The notes under the pieces: generated by a model
What the model saw: only the letters and a program-made list of their open reading frames with translations
The model's database searches: none
What the model was told of the DNA's origin: nothing
Shown here: positions 10,894 to 23,024 of the stretch, one piece after another
Layout of the letters: each line of letters starts with the position of its first letter
How positions within the stretch are numbered: the stretch's first letter is position 1
Made by a program: the position numbers and the translations under genes
Source: Lentibacillus jeotgali
GTDB taxonomy: Bacteria > Bacillota > Bacilli > Bacillales > Amphibacillaceae
Assembly: GCF_000224785.1 (NCBI RefSeq)
Contig: NZ_AGAV01000005.1
Span: 124,001-188,000, forward strand
DNA length: 64,000 bases
Direction of reading: 5' to 3'

Positions 10894-11459
10894 CAAACGC
10901 ACGGGCAGCCGTATTTGCATCCGGAACCGGCAGTAATTTTCGGGCTATCATGGAGACAGATAATTTGTTATGTGACGTCGTGCTGCTTGTTTGTGACAAA
11001 CCGGGCGCTGCCGTCATGGAAAAAGCTGAAAAGTTTGGGGTGCCGACATTTATTGTAAACCCGAAAGATTATGGATCGAAAGCTAATTATGAGCGTGTCC
11101 TGCTGGAAAAGCTGCATGAAACGGATGTGACGTGGATCTTTCTGGCCGGTTATATGCGAATTGTCGGTCCGACGCTCTTGGGGGAGTTTCCGGCGCGGAT
11201 CATTAACATCCATCCATCATTATTACCCGATTTCCCCGGTTTGGACGCTATCGGACAGGCATATGAAGCGAATGTGGGCTCAACAGGTGTCACTGTACAC
11301 TATATCGACGACGGAATCGACACCGGCCCGATTATCGCACAAGAGGAGGTCCCGGTTAATTTAGATGACACGAAGGAACAATTGACAGAACGGATTCAGC
11401 AAGTTGAGCACAAGCTTTATCCGCAAGTGATTCAAGAGCTGGTTAAAGAGAATCGCTGA
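10890..11459 (+). CDS. purN: Phosphoribosylglycinamide formyltransferase PurN
   Basis: A 189-residue folate-dependent GAR transformylase using 10-formyl-THF. Visible features are the phosphate-binding SGTGSNF near residue 11, [15 protein letters not shown] near 106-120 (catalytic Asn and His; many homologues have SFPG) and [10 protein letters not shown] near 143 with the catalytic Asp. It starts inside the purM stop. About 85 bp separate it from purH, the only sizeable gap within the operon; no terminator is evident there. Confidence 0.96.
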   Translation: MTNARAAVFASGTGSNFRAIMETDNLLCDVVLLVCDKPGAAVMEKAEKFGVPTFIVNPKDYGSKANYERVLLEKLHETDVTWIFLAGYMRIVGPTLLGEFPARIINIHPSLLPDFPGLDAIGQAYEANVGSTGVTVHYIDDGIDTGPIIAQEEVPVNLDDTKEQLTERIQQVEHKLYPQVIQELVKENR

Positions 11460-11544
11460 TAACCATAAATGAACTCGTGCGAGAGCGGCTCAAGCTCGTG
11501 AGACGCATCACCATAACAAACCACTAAAACAAGGAGTTTTTTTC

Positions 11545-13068
11545 ATGAAAAAGCAGGCATTGATAAGTGTTTCCGACAAAACTGGTATTGCCGATTTTGC
11601 CAAAGGATTGGCTGAACAAGGTTATGACATCATTTCAACCGGCGGCACTTTGCGAGCAATTCAGGATGCTGGCATCGAGGCAGCAGCTGTTGGAGACGTA
11701 ACGGGTTTCCCCGAGATGCTGGAGGGACGTGTCAAAACACTTCATCCGGTGATTCATGCAGGACTGCTGGCTAAACGGGATAATGACGAGCATAATCAGC
11801 AGCTTTCAAAGCGAGACATTACCCCGATTGATGTTGTTGTTGTAAACCTTTATCCATTTAAACAAACGCTTGATCAACCGGATGCCACCGAAGAAGATAT
11901 CATCGAAAACATTGATATCGGCGGACCGACAATGCTAAGGGCGGCAGCAAAAAGCTTCCGTGACGTGACGCCGGTTGTTGATCCGGACGATTATAATGAC
12001 GTTCTGCAAGCCATCCAAAATGATGAGCTTGATCTGACCATGCGAAAAAAATTAGCTGCAAAGGTATTCCGTCACACAGCACAATACGATGCGCTGATTG
12101 CTGGCTACTTTACTGATGACGTATTTCCTGAGAACTATACCATTACATATGAAAAAGTCCAGACATTAAGATATGGCGAAAATCCGCATCAGGAAGCGGG
12201 GTTTTATAAAGCACCAATTGAATCGCCGATGAGTCTTGCATCCGCCAGACAGCTTCATGGCAAGGAATTATCCTATAACAATATTCAGGATGCGAATGCG
12301 GCACTCGGTATCATTGCGGAATATGACAAACCGGCGGCCGTGGCTGTAAAGCATATGAACCCATGCGGTATCGGAATGGCTGCAGATTTGAACACAGCAT
12401 TTTCAAGGGCTTATGATGCCGATCCGGTTTCGATTTTCGGCGGGATAGTTGCCTGTAACCGGACAATCGATGCAGACACAGCTGAACAATTAAGCGGTAT
12501 TTTTCTGGAAATCGTCATTGCCCCGGCATTTACCGAGGAAGCTTTCACAACTTTAACGAAAAAGAAAAATATCCGGCTGCTTGAATTGAAAATGGATGAG
12601 GCAACAATCACATCTCACAAATTAACAAGTGTAAACGGCGGTGTACTTGTTCAAGACAACGACAACAAGGAAATCTGCCGCAATGATCTGTCATTCCCGA
12701 CTGAAAAGAAACCGACAGAAGCCGAGCTGGATGATTTATTATTTGCCTGGAAAGCGGTCAAACATGTTAAATCGAATGCCATTGTACTCGCAAGCGACAT
12801 GCAGACCCTTGGTGTTGGCGCAGGACAGATGAACCGTGTCGGGGCGGCAAGAATCGCGCTGGAACAGGCGGGAGATAAAACAAAAGGAGCAGCACTTGCA
12901 TCTGATGCATTTTTTCCTATGCCTGATACCGTAGAGGAAGCTGCTAAGGCAGGGGTTACAGCGATTATTCAGCCTGGCGGATCCAAACGTGATCAGGACT
13001 CGATTGATATCTGCAACCAATATGGCATTGCGATGGTTTATACAGGCACCCGGCATTTCAAACACTAG
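11545..13068 (+). CDS. purH: AICAR transformylase/IMP cyclohydrolase PurH
   Basis: A 507-residue bifunctional enzyme for the last two steps to IMP. The N-terminal MGS-like cyclohydrolase domain (about 1-190) begins ALISVSDKTGI with STGGT near 33; the transformylase domain includes YGENPHQEAGFY near 211 and the catalytic KHMNPCGIG near 268. The RBS AAGGAG is ~9 nt upstream of ATG. It is separated by 18 nt from purD. Confidence 0.97.
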   Translation: MKKQALISVSDKTGIADFAKGLAEQGYDIISTGGTLRAIQDAGIEAAAVGDVTGFPEMLEGRVKTLHPVIHAGLLAKRDNDEHNQQLSKRDITPIDVVVVNLYPFKQTLDQPDATEEDIIENIDIGGPTMLRAAAKSFRDVTPVVDPDDYNDVLQAIQNDELDLTMRKKLAAKVFRHTAQYDALIAGYFTDDVFPENYTITYEKVQTLRYGENPHQEAGFYKAPIESPMSLASARQLHGKELSYNNIQDANAALGIIAEYDKPAAVAVKHMNPCGIGMAADLNTAFSRAYDADPVSIFGGIVACNRTIDADTAEQLSGIFLEIVIAPAFTEEAFTTLTKKKNIRLLELKMDEATITSHKLTSVNGGVLVQDNDNKEICRNDLSFPTEKKPTEAELDDLLFAWKAVKHVKSNAIVLASDMQTLGVGAGQMNRVGAARIALEQAGDKTKGAALASDAFFPMPDTVEEAAKAGVTAIIQPGGSKRDQDSIDICNQYGIAMVYTGTRHFKH

Positions 13069-13086
13069 AATGGAAGGGGTTTTCCT

Positions 13087-14340
13087 ATGAATCTACTCGT
13101 TATCGGACGCGGCGGTCGTGAGCATAGCATGATTATGAAACTGGCTGAAAGTGATAAGGTTGATGCGATTTATGCAGCACCGGGAAACGCCGGGGCCCGT
13201 GAGGCTGCAGAATGTGTGGACCTTGATGAACTGGATATTGATGGATTGATAGAATTTGCCGTGAAAAAGAAAGTAGACTTGACGATTGTCGGTCCGGAAA
13301 ATCCGCTTCTTACCGGAATTGCCGACCGTTTTCGCGAAGCAGGGCTCGCTATTTTTGCCCCGGAAAAAGATGCTGCTTTAATCGAGGGCAGCAAGCGGTA
13401 TGCTAAAACTTTTATGGAAGAGAACAGTATTCCCACGGCTGCATATGCCACTTTTACGGATGCCGGTGAAGCCAAATCCTATATCGAAAAACAGGGCGCC
13501 CCGATCGTCGTTAAAGCTGACGGACTCGCTGCGGGCAAGGGGGTGATTGTTGCAGAGACAGTTCAGGAGGCAACAGATGCCGTTGATGACATGCTTGTTA
13601 ATGATGCTTTTTCCAAAGCGGGCAAGTCTATTGTCATTGAAGAATGCCTAGCCGGCGAGGAGTTTTCTCTGATGGCGTTTGTTCACGGAACGAACGTATT
13701 TCCAATGATACCAGCTCGAGATCATAAACGCGCCTATGACCAGGATAAGGGACCGAATACCGGCGGAATGGGAGCATACGCGCCTGTCAGGAATATTTCC
13801 CCGGAAACGCTGGCGTTTTCAGCTGAAAATGTTCTGCAAAGGGCCGCTGATGGAATGGCTGCAGCGGGCCGACCGTTTACCGGTATTTTGTATGCGGGGT
13901 TGATCATGACGGACAATGGACCGAAAGTAATCGAGTTCAATGCCCGGTTTGGCGACCCGGAAACGCAAGTGGTCCTTCCGCTTTTAAAAAACGATCTGCT
14001 TCAGGTTTTTCTCGATGTTCTCGATGGAAAAGATCCATTCTTACAATGGGAAGAACAATGCTGTGCGGGTGTGGTGCTCGCCGCAAAAGGGTATCCGGGT
14101 CGCTATAAAAAGGGTGTTAAGTTACCTGAAATGGATTTCGACGCCCGTTCGTTCGTCGCTCATGCCGGAACGCGGAAAACAAATGACGGAATCGTTTCCG
14201 ATGGGGGAAGAGTGCTGCTTGCAGGGGCAAAGGGCGCCGGTGTAGAAGAGGCTGCTGAATACGCATATAAATGGCTGGGACAAAATGTGGAATCAGAAGA
14301 GTTTTTTTATCGGAAAGATATTGGTGTTGAATATAGTTAA
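13087..14340 (+). CDS. purD: Phosphoribosylamine-glycine ligase PurD
   Basis: An ATP-grasp enzyme of 417 residues making GAR from phosphoribosylamine and glycine. Motifs: VIGRGGREHSM at the N-terminus, VVKADGLAAGKGVIVA near 139, DHKRAYDQDKGPNTGGMGAY near 214 and EFNARFGDPETQ near 282. It is the last gene of the operon and is followed by a strong terminator. Confidence 0.97.
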   Translation: MNLLVIGRGGREHSMIMKLAESDKVDAIYAAPGNAGAREAAECVDLDELDIDGLIEFAVKKKVDLTIVGPENPLLTGIADRFREAGLAIFAPEKDAALIEGSKRYAKTFMEENSIPTAAYATFTDAGEAKSYIEKQGAPIVVKADGLAAGKGVIVAETVQEATDAVDDMLVNDAFSKAGKSIVIEECLAGEEFSLMAFVHGTNVFPMIPARDHKRAYDQDKGPNTGGMGAYAPVRNISPETLAFSAENVLQRAADGMAAAGRPFTGILYAGLIMTDNGPKVIEFNARFGDPETQVVLPLLKNDLLQVFLDVLDGKDPFLQWEEQCCAGVVLAAKGYPGRYKKGVKLPEMDFDARSFVAHAGTRKTNDGIVSDGGRVLLAGAKGAGVEEAAEYAYKWLGQNVESEEFFYRKDIGVEYS

Positions 14341-14366
14341 TAGACTGGTTATCCTGTCTGTTCCAT

Positions 14367-14409
14367 GATAAAAACCCGCATTCTGTTAAAGGGAAAGCGG
14401 GTTTTTATC
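14367..14409 (+). terminator. Rho-independent terminator of the pur operon
   Basis: GATAAAAACCCGC (14367-14379) pairs perfectly with GCGGGTTTTTATC (14397-14409). The T-run is part of the right arm, so it could also act on the opposite strand. Confidence 0.85.
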
Positions 14410-14578
14410 AGTGGTTAAAGGACCCCGCTGAGCTCCCTTCTCCGGTTTTGTGCAAAGCCTAGTGCGTCCGCTTTTGGTGTTTTGTCACAAAAAATTCATT
14501 TCCCTTTTTAAAACAGTACCGTGTGAAAGCGTATTATATGTTACGATAGAAAAAACCATATATTGGGAGCGTTGTTGT

Positions 14579-16318
14579 ATGTCGGAAAACATCTTTTGGA
14601 GAAACCGCGAATTAAGAAAACATGTTGCTGTTATTGATGGGGAAGAGGCGCCTACAATAGTACTGAAAAACGGCACTTATTTAAATACTTATACGAAACA
14701 ATGGCTGCGTGCCAACATTTGGATTTTCAATGATCGAATTGTCTACGTCGGGGATAAACTCCCGGAAAAAAATCAATCAACGGAAGTCATCGACTGTGAC
14801 GGTATGTATCTGGTACCGGGATATATCGAGCCGCATGCCCATCCTTTCCTGCTATACAATCCTGAAAATCTGGCCATGCATGGGGCTGAATATGGCACGA
14901 CAACATTTATCAATGATAATCTTATGTTTAATTTTTTAATGGACCGAAAGAAAGCGTTTACTTTGTTGGATAAGTTTAACCAATCACCGGTTACGATGTA
15001 CTGGTGGGCACGGTTTGATTCACAGACAGCGTTGCAGCATCCTGAGGAATATTTCAATACGGAGACGGTATTGTCTTGGCTCAAGCATCCGTCCGTTATT
15101 CAGGGCGGCGAGCTGACAGCGTGGCCGCATCTGCTTGACGGTGACGACCGTCTGCTTTACTGGATTCAGGAGGCAAATCGGCTTGACAAACCGGTTGAAG
15201 GTCATCTGCCTGGCGCATCTGAAAGAACATTAACCAAAATGAAGCTGCTGGGTGTTGACGCAGAGCATGAGGCCATGACCGGAAAAGAAGCGATCCAACG
15301 TATGCAGCTCGGATATCAGGTCGGTCTGCGTCACTCATCAATCCGCCCCGATCTTCCGAATATACTTGAAGAAATGCTAGCCGAGGGCATCGATACATTT
15401 GATCATGTTACGATGACAACCGATGGTGCAACGCCCGCTTTCTATGAAAATGGTATTATGAACGTCTGTGTTGAGATAGCGATTGAAAAAGGTGTGCCGC
15501 TGACGGATGCTTACCGAATGGCGTCTCACAACGCTGCAACACATTATGGGCTGATTGATGATATCGGATGTATCGCCCCAGGCAGGGTAGCCAATATTAA
15601 TATTTTACAGGAAAAACAAAACCCGCATCCGGTCAGTGTTCTAGCAAAAGGTGAATGGGTGAAAAAAAATCATAAAGCGAAAGGCTTTTCCTCAGAAATC
15701 GATTGGGGGAAATATGACATTGAGCCGATTGCATTTGATTGGGATCTGACATTGGAAGATATGCAGTTCTCCGTTCCAATCGGCCTTAATATGGTAAATG
15801 ATGTTATCGTACAGCCATATGCCATCAAAACAGACGTAACACTTGATGTGATTCCGGATAGCACTGATGATGCCTTTCTCATGCTGATTGGCAGAAAAGG
15901 AAATTGGCGTGTCAATACGGCGATTAAAGGCTTTACAAATCGGCTGGGAGCATTGGCTAGTTCCTTTTCATCAACCGGTGACCTTGTATTCATCGGAAAA
16001 AGCAAACAGGATATGCTGCTTGCTTGGAGACGCCTGAAAGAAATGGGTGGCGGAATCGTACTTGCCCATGAGGGAGAAATCTTATTTGAGCTGCCGCTGA
16101 CTCTGAGCGGAAGCATGTTTGCCGGAACGATGCGCGAGCTAATGGGAAAAGAGAAGCAGCTGCGGGAATTGCTGGCGGACTTCGGTTATACATTTGGTGA
16201 TCCGGTCTACTCGATTCTCTTTTTATCAGCAACCCATTTACCGTACATCCGGATCACACAACAGGGTGTTGTTGATGTGAAAAAGCGTGAAGTGCTCTTT
16301 CCAGCAACGATGAGATGA
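14579..16318 (+). CDS. yerA: YerA, adenine-deaminase-like amidohydrolase
   Basis: A 579-residue member of the amidohydrolase superfamily, close to the AdeC/YerA group. Metal ligands are seen in YIEPHAHPF near residue 80, GHLPGAS near 210 and RHSSIRPD near 252; the C-terminal AdeC-type domain includes GGGIVLAHEGEI. The length fits B. subtilis YerA, which has the same position after purD. YerA is a paralogue of adenine deaminase and its substrate is unproven, so the adenine call is by family only. A longer frame opens at 14450, but GGGAG at 14565-14569 supports ATG 14579. Confidence 0.85.
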   Translation: MSENIFWRNRELRKHVAVIDGEEAPTIVLKNGTYLNTYTKQWLRANIWIFNDRIVYVGDKLPEKNQSTEVIDCDGMYLVPGYIEPHAHPFLLYNPENLAMHGAEYGTTTFINDNLMFNFLMDRKKAFTLLDKFNQSPVTMYWWARFDSQTALQHPEEYFNTETVLSWLKHPSVIQGGELTAWPHLLDGDDRLLYWIQEANRLDKPVEGHLPGASERTLTKMKLLGVDAEHEAMTGKEAIQRMQLGYQVGLRHSSIRPDLPNILEEMLAEGIDTFDHVTMTTDGATPAFYENGIMNVCVEIAIEKGVPLTDAYRMASHNAATHYGLIDDIGCIAPGRVANINILQEKQNPHPVSVLAKGEWVKKNHKAKGFSSEIDWGKYDIEPIAFDWDLTLEDMQFSVPIGLNMVNDVIVQPYAIKTDVTLDVIPDSTDDAFLMLIGRKGNWRVNTAIKGFTNRLGALASSFSSTGDLVFIGKSKQDMLLAWRRLKEMGGGIVLAHEGEILFELPLTLSGSMFAGTMRELMGKEKQLRELLADFGYTFGDPVYSILFLSATHLPYIRITQQGVVDVKKREVLFPATMR

Positions 16319-16437
16319 CGTATAATAAAAGAAAGAATCCTGAGATTTGAGTGTGGTGCGCCCGCCGGAATCAGATGTATCACGAAGCGCGGTGAACATG
16401 TATGATCAGAACCTTTTTCAAAAAGGGGTGGAAGGTA

Positions 16438-17496
16438 TTGAGAAAGGTTATTGTTTGCCTGTTGCTGTTCATGCTGTTGTTTTTTGCAGCATGTTCAGAT
16501 GATAAAGAAAAAAACGCAGGAGATAGTGAATCAAAAGAAAACTCCGTAGCAGAAAAAGAAGAACCTGCAGCCTCGGAAAACATGAATACATTCCCGCTGA
16601 CAGGAATTCATACCGATCAGCCGGTCAACAATCGGATTGTCAGTGTGATGGTCAACAATCATCGCAAGGCACGGCCGCAATCAGGTCTGAGCAAGGCGGA
16701 TATTGTTTTTGAAATTTTGGCGGAAGGGCGAATCACACGCCTCTTGGCCATGTACCAGAGCGAAATGCCGGATGTTGCTGGTCCTGTCCGTAGCGCACGG
16801 GAATATTATTTTGAATTGGCTGATGGCTATGATTCTATCTACATTTATCACGGGGCAGCCAACTTTGTGAACGATATGATTCAAAACCGTGGAATTGAAC
16901 ACCTGAACGGCGCTGTTTATGATAATAATGGGGAATTATTTAAACGGGAATCATTTAGGAATGCACCGCACAACTCCTATCTGCAATTTGGGGGCGTGTA
17001 TGAGACAGCAGAGCAAAAAGGGTATAATGTGACGCAGACATATGAGCCTTTACCATTTACTGCTGCAGAGGAAACGGACAACATCTCCGGTGATCCTGCA
17101 AAGAATGTTGAAATTGATTATTCCGATCAGCTGACATACGTGGTTAACTACAAATACGATGAAGACAGCGAGGCGTATACCCGTTACAGTGACGGAAAAC
17201 AATCTGTCGACCTGAACACTGGAGAACCGGTAACTGCCGATAATATTCTCATTGTGGAAGCGCCGCACCAAGTCATTGATGACGCAGGCAGGCGTGAAAT
17301 TGACTTAACATCAGGCGGTGACGCTTATCTTGTTCAGAAAGGCAAAATACGCCAGCTGAAATGGGAAAAACGTGATGGCAGAATCATCCCAGTAAAGGAC
17401 GGTAACCCGGTAAAGTTTATTCAAGGCAACACATGGATAAATGTGATACCAACAGAACCGGGAATTAAACAATCAGTTACGGTATCAGATGATTAG
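16438..17496 (+). CDS. yerB: YerB, DUF3048 lipoprotein
   Basis: A 352-residue putative lipoprotein. A basic start, hydrophobic core and lipobox FFAAC give Cys at about residue 18, followed by a Lys/Glu-rich linker. The body matches the DUF3048 family: N-terminal part with GLSKADIVFEILAEGRITR and RSAREYYFELADGYD, and a C-terminal DUF3048_C part. Function is not established. The start chosen is TTG 16438 with AAGGGGTGG 7 nt upstream; ATG 16402 in frame would add 12 residues and has a weaker site. It overlaps the frame of yerC slightly. Confidence 0.8.
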   Translation: MRKVIVCLLLFMLLFFAACSDDKEKNAGDSESKENSVAEKEEPAASENMNTFPLTGIHTDQPVNNRIVSVMVNNHRKARPQSGLSKADIVFEILAEGRITRLLAMYQSEMPDVAGPVRSAREYYFELADGYDSIYIYHGAANFVNDMIQNRGIEHLNGAVYDNNGELFKRESFRNAPHNSYLQFGGVYETAEQKGYNVTQTYEPLPFTAAEETDNISGDPAKNVEIDYSDQLTYVVNYKYDEDSEAYTRYSDGKQSVDLNTGEPVTADNILIVEAPHQVIDDAGRREIDLTSGGDAYLVQKGKIRQLKWEKRDGRIIPVKDGNPVKFIQGNTWINVIPTEPGIKQSVTVSDD

Positions 17497-17530
17497 AAGT
17501 GCGAGCTCAAAAAAGGCAGGTGATGTCATC

Positions 17531-17830
17531 ATGCAAATAGACAAACTGCGCGGAGAACAGCTGGACCAGTTGTTTGACGCGATTCTGTCGTTGAAGGATC
17601 GCGAGGAGTGCTATAAATTTTTTGATGATATTGCAACAATGTCCGAGGTTCATTCAATCGCTCAGCGGCTGCAGGTTGCAAAAATGTTGACAGAAGGTTA
17701 TACCTATAACTTTATAGAAGAGGAAACAAGCGCATCAACTGCAACGATCTCACGTGTGCGACGCTGCATTAATTACGGCAGTGACGGGTATAAAATCGTT
17801 CTGGATCGACTGCTTGATCAAAATGCGTAA
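17531..17830 (+). CDS. yerC: YerC, TrpR-like HTH DNA-binding protein
   Basis: A 99-residue TrpR/YerC/YecD-family protein. The helix-turn-helix lies at about residues 55-85 (EEETSASTATISRVRRC). ATG 17531 has AGGTGATG at 8 nt; the in-frame ATG at 17489 overlaps yerB and has no ribosome site. The target genes are unknown. It follows yerB closely and is closed by a hairpin terminator. Confidence 0.9.
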   Translation: MQIDKLRGEQLDQLFDAILSLKDREECYKFFDDIATMSEVHSIAQRLQVAKMLTEGYTYNFIEEETSASTATISRVRRCINYGSDGYKIVLDRLLDQNA

Positions 17831-17837
17831 AACTGTT

Positions 17838-17870
17838 GCTATCTCCAGATTTGGGGATAGCTTGTTTTAT
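17838..17870 (+). terminator. Rho-independent terminator after yerC
   Basis: GCTATCTCC (17838-17846) pairs with GGGGATAGC (17853-17861, one G-T pair), followed by TTGTTTTATT. The rest of the gap to pcrB holds nothing else recognisable. Confidence 0.8.
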
Positions 17871-18057
17871 TCGGCAGCCAACGCGCAGGTGCGCACTGCC
17901 CTGAACGTTCTCTTCAGGAAATTCCTCAATTTTTATCCCACTTAATCCTAAATTCATAGCGTATTTTTTGGTATACTTTAGAATGAAGGTAAAACGTGTT
18001 TTTACAGTGAATACGACTGACTAAATGAATCAATTATTAAATATGGGGGACTTTACG

Positions 18058-18750
18058 GTGAATGAAATCTTAACAAATTGGGAGCATTTATTTAAACTGG
18101 ACCCTGCCAAGGAGATCTCGGACGAGGATCTTGATGCGATTTGTGAGTCGGGAACTGATGCCGTAGTGGTCGGCGGCACGGATGATGTAACACTTGATGG
18201 GGTGCTTGATTTGCTTTCGCGCATCCGCCGACATTCTGTCCCGTGTGTCTTGGAAATATCCAATATGGCGTCGATCACACCCGGTTTTGACTTCTACTTT
18301 ATTCCGATGGTAATGAACAGTACGGAGAAAAAATGGATGATGGATCTCCAGCATCAGGCTATCAAGGAATACCGGGATTCAATGAACTGGGATGAGATTC
18401 TTATGGAAGGCTATTGTATTTTGAACGAAAATGCCAAGGCTTTTAAAGAGACGAAGTGCGAGATGCCGGATGATGAGGATGTTGTGGCATATGCCTATAT
18501 GGCGGAACATATTTTTCGGCTTCCGGTATTTTATATGGAGTACAGCGGGACGTATGGTCAGCCTGAACTTGTTAAAGATGTGAAAAAACAGCTTGACAAT
18601 ACAAAGCTCATCTATGGCGGTGGGATTAAAAGTGATTCCCAGGCCCGCGAAATGAAGGAGCAAGCCGACACCATTGTAGTCGGAAACCTGATTTATTCGG
18701 ATATCAACAAAGCCTTGAAAACAGTTAATGCAGTTAAAGATATGAATTAA
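18058..18750 (+). CDS. pcrB: Heptaprenylglyceryl phosphate synthase PcrB
   Basis: A TIM-barrel prenyltransferase of 230 residues that attaches heptaprenyl diphosphate to sn-glycerol-1-phosphate, giving an archaeal-like ether lipid in Bacillaceae. Motifs: EHLFKLDP near the start, ESGTDAVVVGGTD near 34, YMEYSGTYG near 162 and YGGGIKSDSQA near 190, both phosphate- or substrate-binding in the family. GTG 18058 follows GGGGGA at a good distance and gives the family-typical length; an upstream ATG at 18025 is less likely. Confidence 0.92.
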   Translation: MNEILTNWEHLFKLDPAKEISDEDLDAICESGTDAVVVGGTDDVTLDGVLDLLSRIRRHSVPCVLEISNMASITPGFDFYFIPMVMNSTEKKWMMDLQHQAIKEYRDSMNWDEILMEGYCILNENAKAFKETKCEMPDDEDVVAYAYMAEHIFRLPVFYMEYSGTYGQPELVKDVKKQLDNTKLIYGGGIKSDSQAREMKEQADTIVVGNLIYSDINKALKTVNAVKDMN

Positions 18751-18777
18751 AAGCAGTTCATTTAAAGGTGGTGTGTC

Positions 18778-20994
18778 ATGGTGAGTCAGACAATGCACGA
18801 CTTACTGAACGGACTAAACAAAGAGCAGCAAGAGGCCGTCAAACATACAGAAGGGCCATTACTGATCATGGCCGGAGCGGGAAGCGGCAAAACACGGGTG
18901 TTGACACACCGGATTGCTTATTTGCTCGGTGAAAAAGATGTGTCTCCCCGGAATGTTTTGGCGATTACGTTTACGAACAAGGCAGCACGAGAGATGAAAG
19001 AACGTGTCAATAAGCTGGTTGGAACAGAAGGCGGGCAAATTTGGGTTTCCACTTTTCATTCCATGTGTGTGCGTATTTTGCGCCGCGATATTGACAGGAT
19101 CGGATATAACCAAAACTTTACAATCCTGGACAGCGGTGATCAGCTGTCCGTCATTAAACAAATCCTGAAAGATCTAAACATCGACCCGAAAAAGTTTGAC
19201 CCGCGGGCAATGCTCGGGCAGATTAGCGGAGCGAAAAACGAACTGATTACACCGGAAGAATACAGCAAAAACGTCGGTGACTTTTTCCAGCGTCAGGTTT
19301 CACAGGTGTATGAACGCTATCAGAAAACATTGCAAAAGAATCAGGCACTCGATTTTGACGATCTGATTATGCAGACGATTCACCTATTCAAACGCGTCCC
19401 CGAAGTGCTGGAACATTATCAGCGCCGGTTCCAGTATATTCATGTGGACGAGTATCAGGATACCAATCATGCTCAATACTATCTTGTGAAACAATTGGCA
19501 AGCAGATATCAGAATCTTTGTGTTGTCGGCGATTCCGATCAGTCCATCTATCGCTGGCGGGGTGCTGATATCGCGAATATCCTGTCGTTTGAAAAAGACT
19601 ATCCGTCCGCACGGGTCATTTTTCTCGAACAAAACTACCGGTCCACGAAATCGATTCTTGCTGCAGCCAACGAAGTGATTCAAAACAATTCCGGCCGGAA
19701 GCCAAAGAATCTTTGGACTGAAAATGACGACGGCAGGAAGATTCATTATTTTCAAGGTGCAACTGAGCAGGAAGAAGCGTTATTTGTGACCGATAAAATT
19801 CAGGAATTGACCGGAGAAGGATTCTCGCCGAATGATATCGCGATTCTTTACCGGACAAATGCTCAGTCAAGGGCTATTGAGGATACACTGATTAAATCGG
19901 ATATCGGCTATCAGATGGTTGGCGGCACCAAATTCTATGATCGCAAAGAGATTAAGGATCTGACCTCTTATTTGCGCTTGATCACCAATCCGGATGATGA
20001 TATAAGCTTCGAGCGGGTTGTCAATGTGCCGAAACGCGGTATCGGGAAAACTTCTGTCGAGAAGCTGCGCGCATATGCAGCCGAACATGCAATTTCGTTT
20101 AACCAGGCAGTAAAAGAGGTCGATTTTATCGGCGTTACGAAAAAAGCAGCCAACGCACTGGCGGAATTCGGCAACCTAATTCAATCTTTGTCGCAACAGC
20201 AGGAATTTTTGACGGCGACAGATATGGTTGAAGCGATTCTAGAGCGAACAGGCTATGAAGAAATGTTGAAGAACGAACGGTCACTGGAGTCACAAAGTCG
20301 TCTGGAAAACCTTGAGGAATTTAAGACCGTCACCCAGGACTTTGAGGAAGGTGCTGAGGATAAAACACTCATCGCCTTTTTGACTGATCTGGCATTAGTA
20401 GCTGATATAGACCGTGTTGATCAGGAAGAAATGGATAATGAACCGAAAGTGACGCTCATGACTCTGCACGCCGCCAAAGGACTGGAGTTTCCAGTCATCT
20501 TCCTAGTTGGCATGGAGGAAAATGTCTTTCCGCACAGCCGGTCGATGTTTGACGATGAGGAAATGGAGGAAGAACGCCGTCTTGCCTACGTGGGTATTAC
20601 CAGGGCTGAGCAGCAGCTTTACCTGACCCATGCCAAAATGCGCACGATTTATGGCCGGACGAATATGAATCCGATCAGCCGGTTCATAAATGAAATACCG
20701 GAAGATCTGGTTGATGGAATCGAGCAGGCACGGGCGACGATGTATGGCTCGGTCGAAAAATCGGACAGCAAACCATCGCAGCCAAAACGCAGTGCCGGAA
20801 GAATGCAGCAGACGACCGGTGCGGAATCACAGGCCTGGAGTTCGGGCGATAAAGCGGAACATAAGAAATGGGGCGTTGGCACGGTCGTCAAGGTTCAGGG
20901 AGAAGGTGAAGGTATGGAGCTTGATATTGCCTTTCCCGCACCGACAGGCATTAAACGGCTACTGGCCAAGTTCGCACCAATCACGAAGCAATAG
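18778..20994 (+). CDS. pcrA: ATP-dependent DNA helicase PcrA
   Basis: A 738-residue UvrD/Rep-type SF1A helicase involved in repair, plasmid replication and displacing proteins from DNA. Walker A is [11 protein letters not shown] near 33-43, motif II DEYQDTN near 224, QxxR-type QNYRST near 283 and motif V/VI segments [11 protein letters not shown] and [11 protein letters not shown] near 562 and 608. The C-terminal 50 residues ([12 protein letters not shown] onward) form the Tudor-like domain known to bind RNA polymerase. RBS AAAGGTGGTG precedes ATG. It stands 14 nt before ligA. Confidence 0.97.
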   Translation: MVSQTMHDLLNGLNKEQQEAVKHTEGPLLIMAGAGSGKTRVLTHRIAYLLGEKDVSPRNVLAITFTNKAAREMKERVNKLVGTEGGQIWVSTFHSMCVRILRRDIDRIGYNQNFTILDSGDQLSVIKQILKDLNIDPKKFDPRAMLGQISGAKNELITPEEYSKNVGDFFQRQVSQVYERYQKTLQKNQALDFDDLIMQTIHLFKRVPEVLEHYQRRFQYIHVDEYQDTNHAQYYLVKQLASRYQNLCVVGDSDQSIYRWRGADIANILSFEKDYPSARVIFLEQNYRSTKSILAAANEVIQNNSGRKPKNLWTENDDGRKIHYFQGATEQEEALFVTDKIQELTGEGFSPNDIAILYRTNAQSRAIEDTLIKSDIGYQMVGGTKFYDRKEIKDLTSYLRLITNPDDDISFERVVNVPKRGIGKTSVEKLRAYAAEHAISFNQAVKEVDFIGVTKKAANALAEFGNLIQSLSQQQEFLTATDMVEAILERTGYEEMLKNERSLESQSRLENLEEFKTVTQDFEEGAEDKTLIAFLTDLALVADIDRVDQEEMDNEPKVTLMTLHAAKGLEFPVIFLVGMEENVFPHSRSMFDDEEMEEERRLAYVGITRAEQQLYLTHAKMRTIYGRTNMNPISRFINEIPEDLVDGIEQARATMYGSVEKSDSKPSQPKRSAGRMQQTTGAESQAWSSGDKAEHKKWGVGTVVKVQGEGEGMELDIAFPAPTGIKRLLAKFAPITKQ

Positions 20995-21005
20995 GAGGTG
21001 CTTGA

Positions 21006-23012
<2,007 letters not shown>

Positions 23013-23024
23013 GGAGTGGGCGAT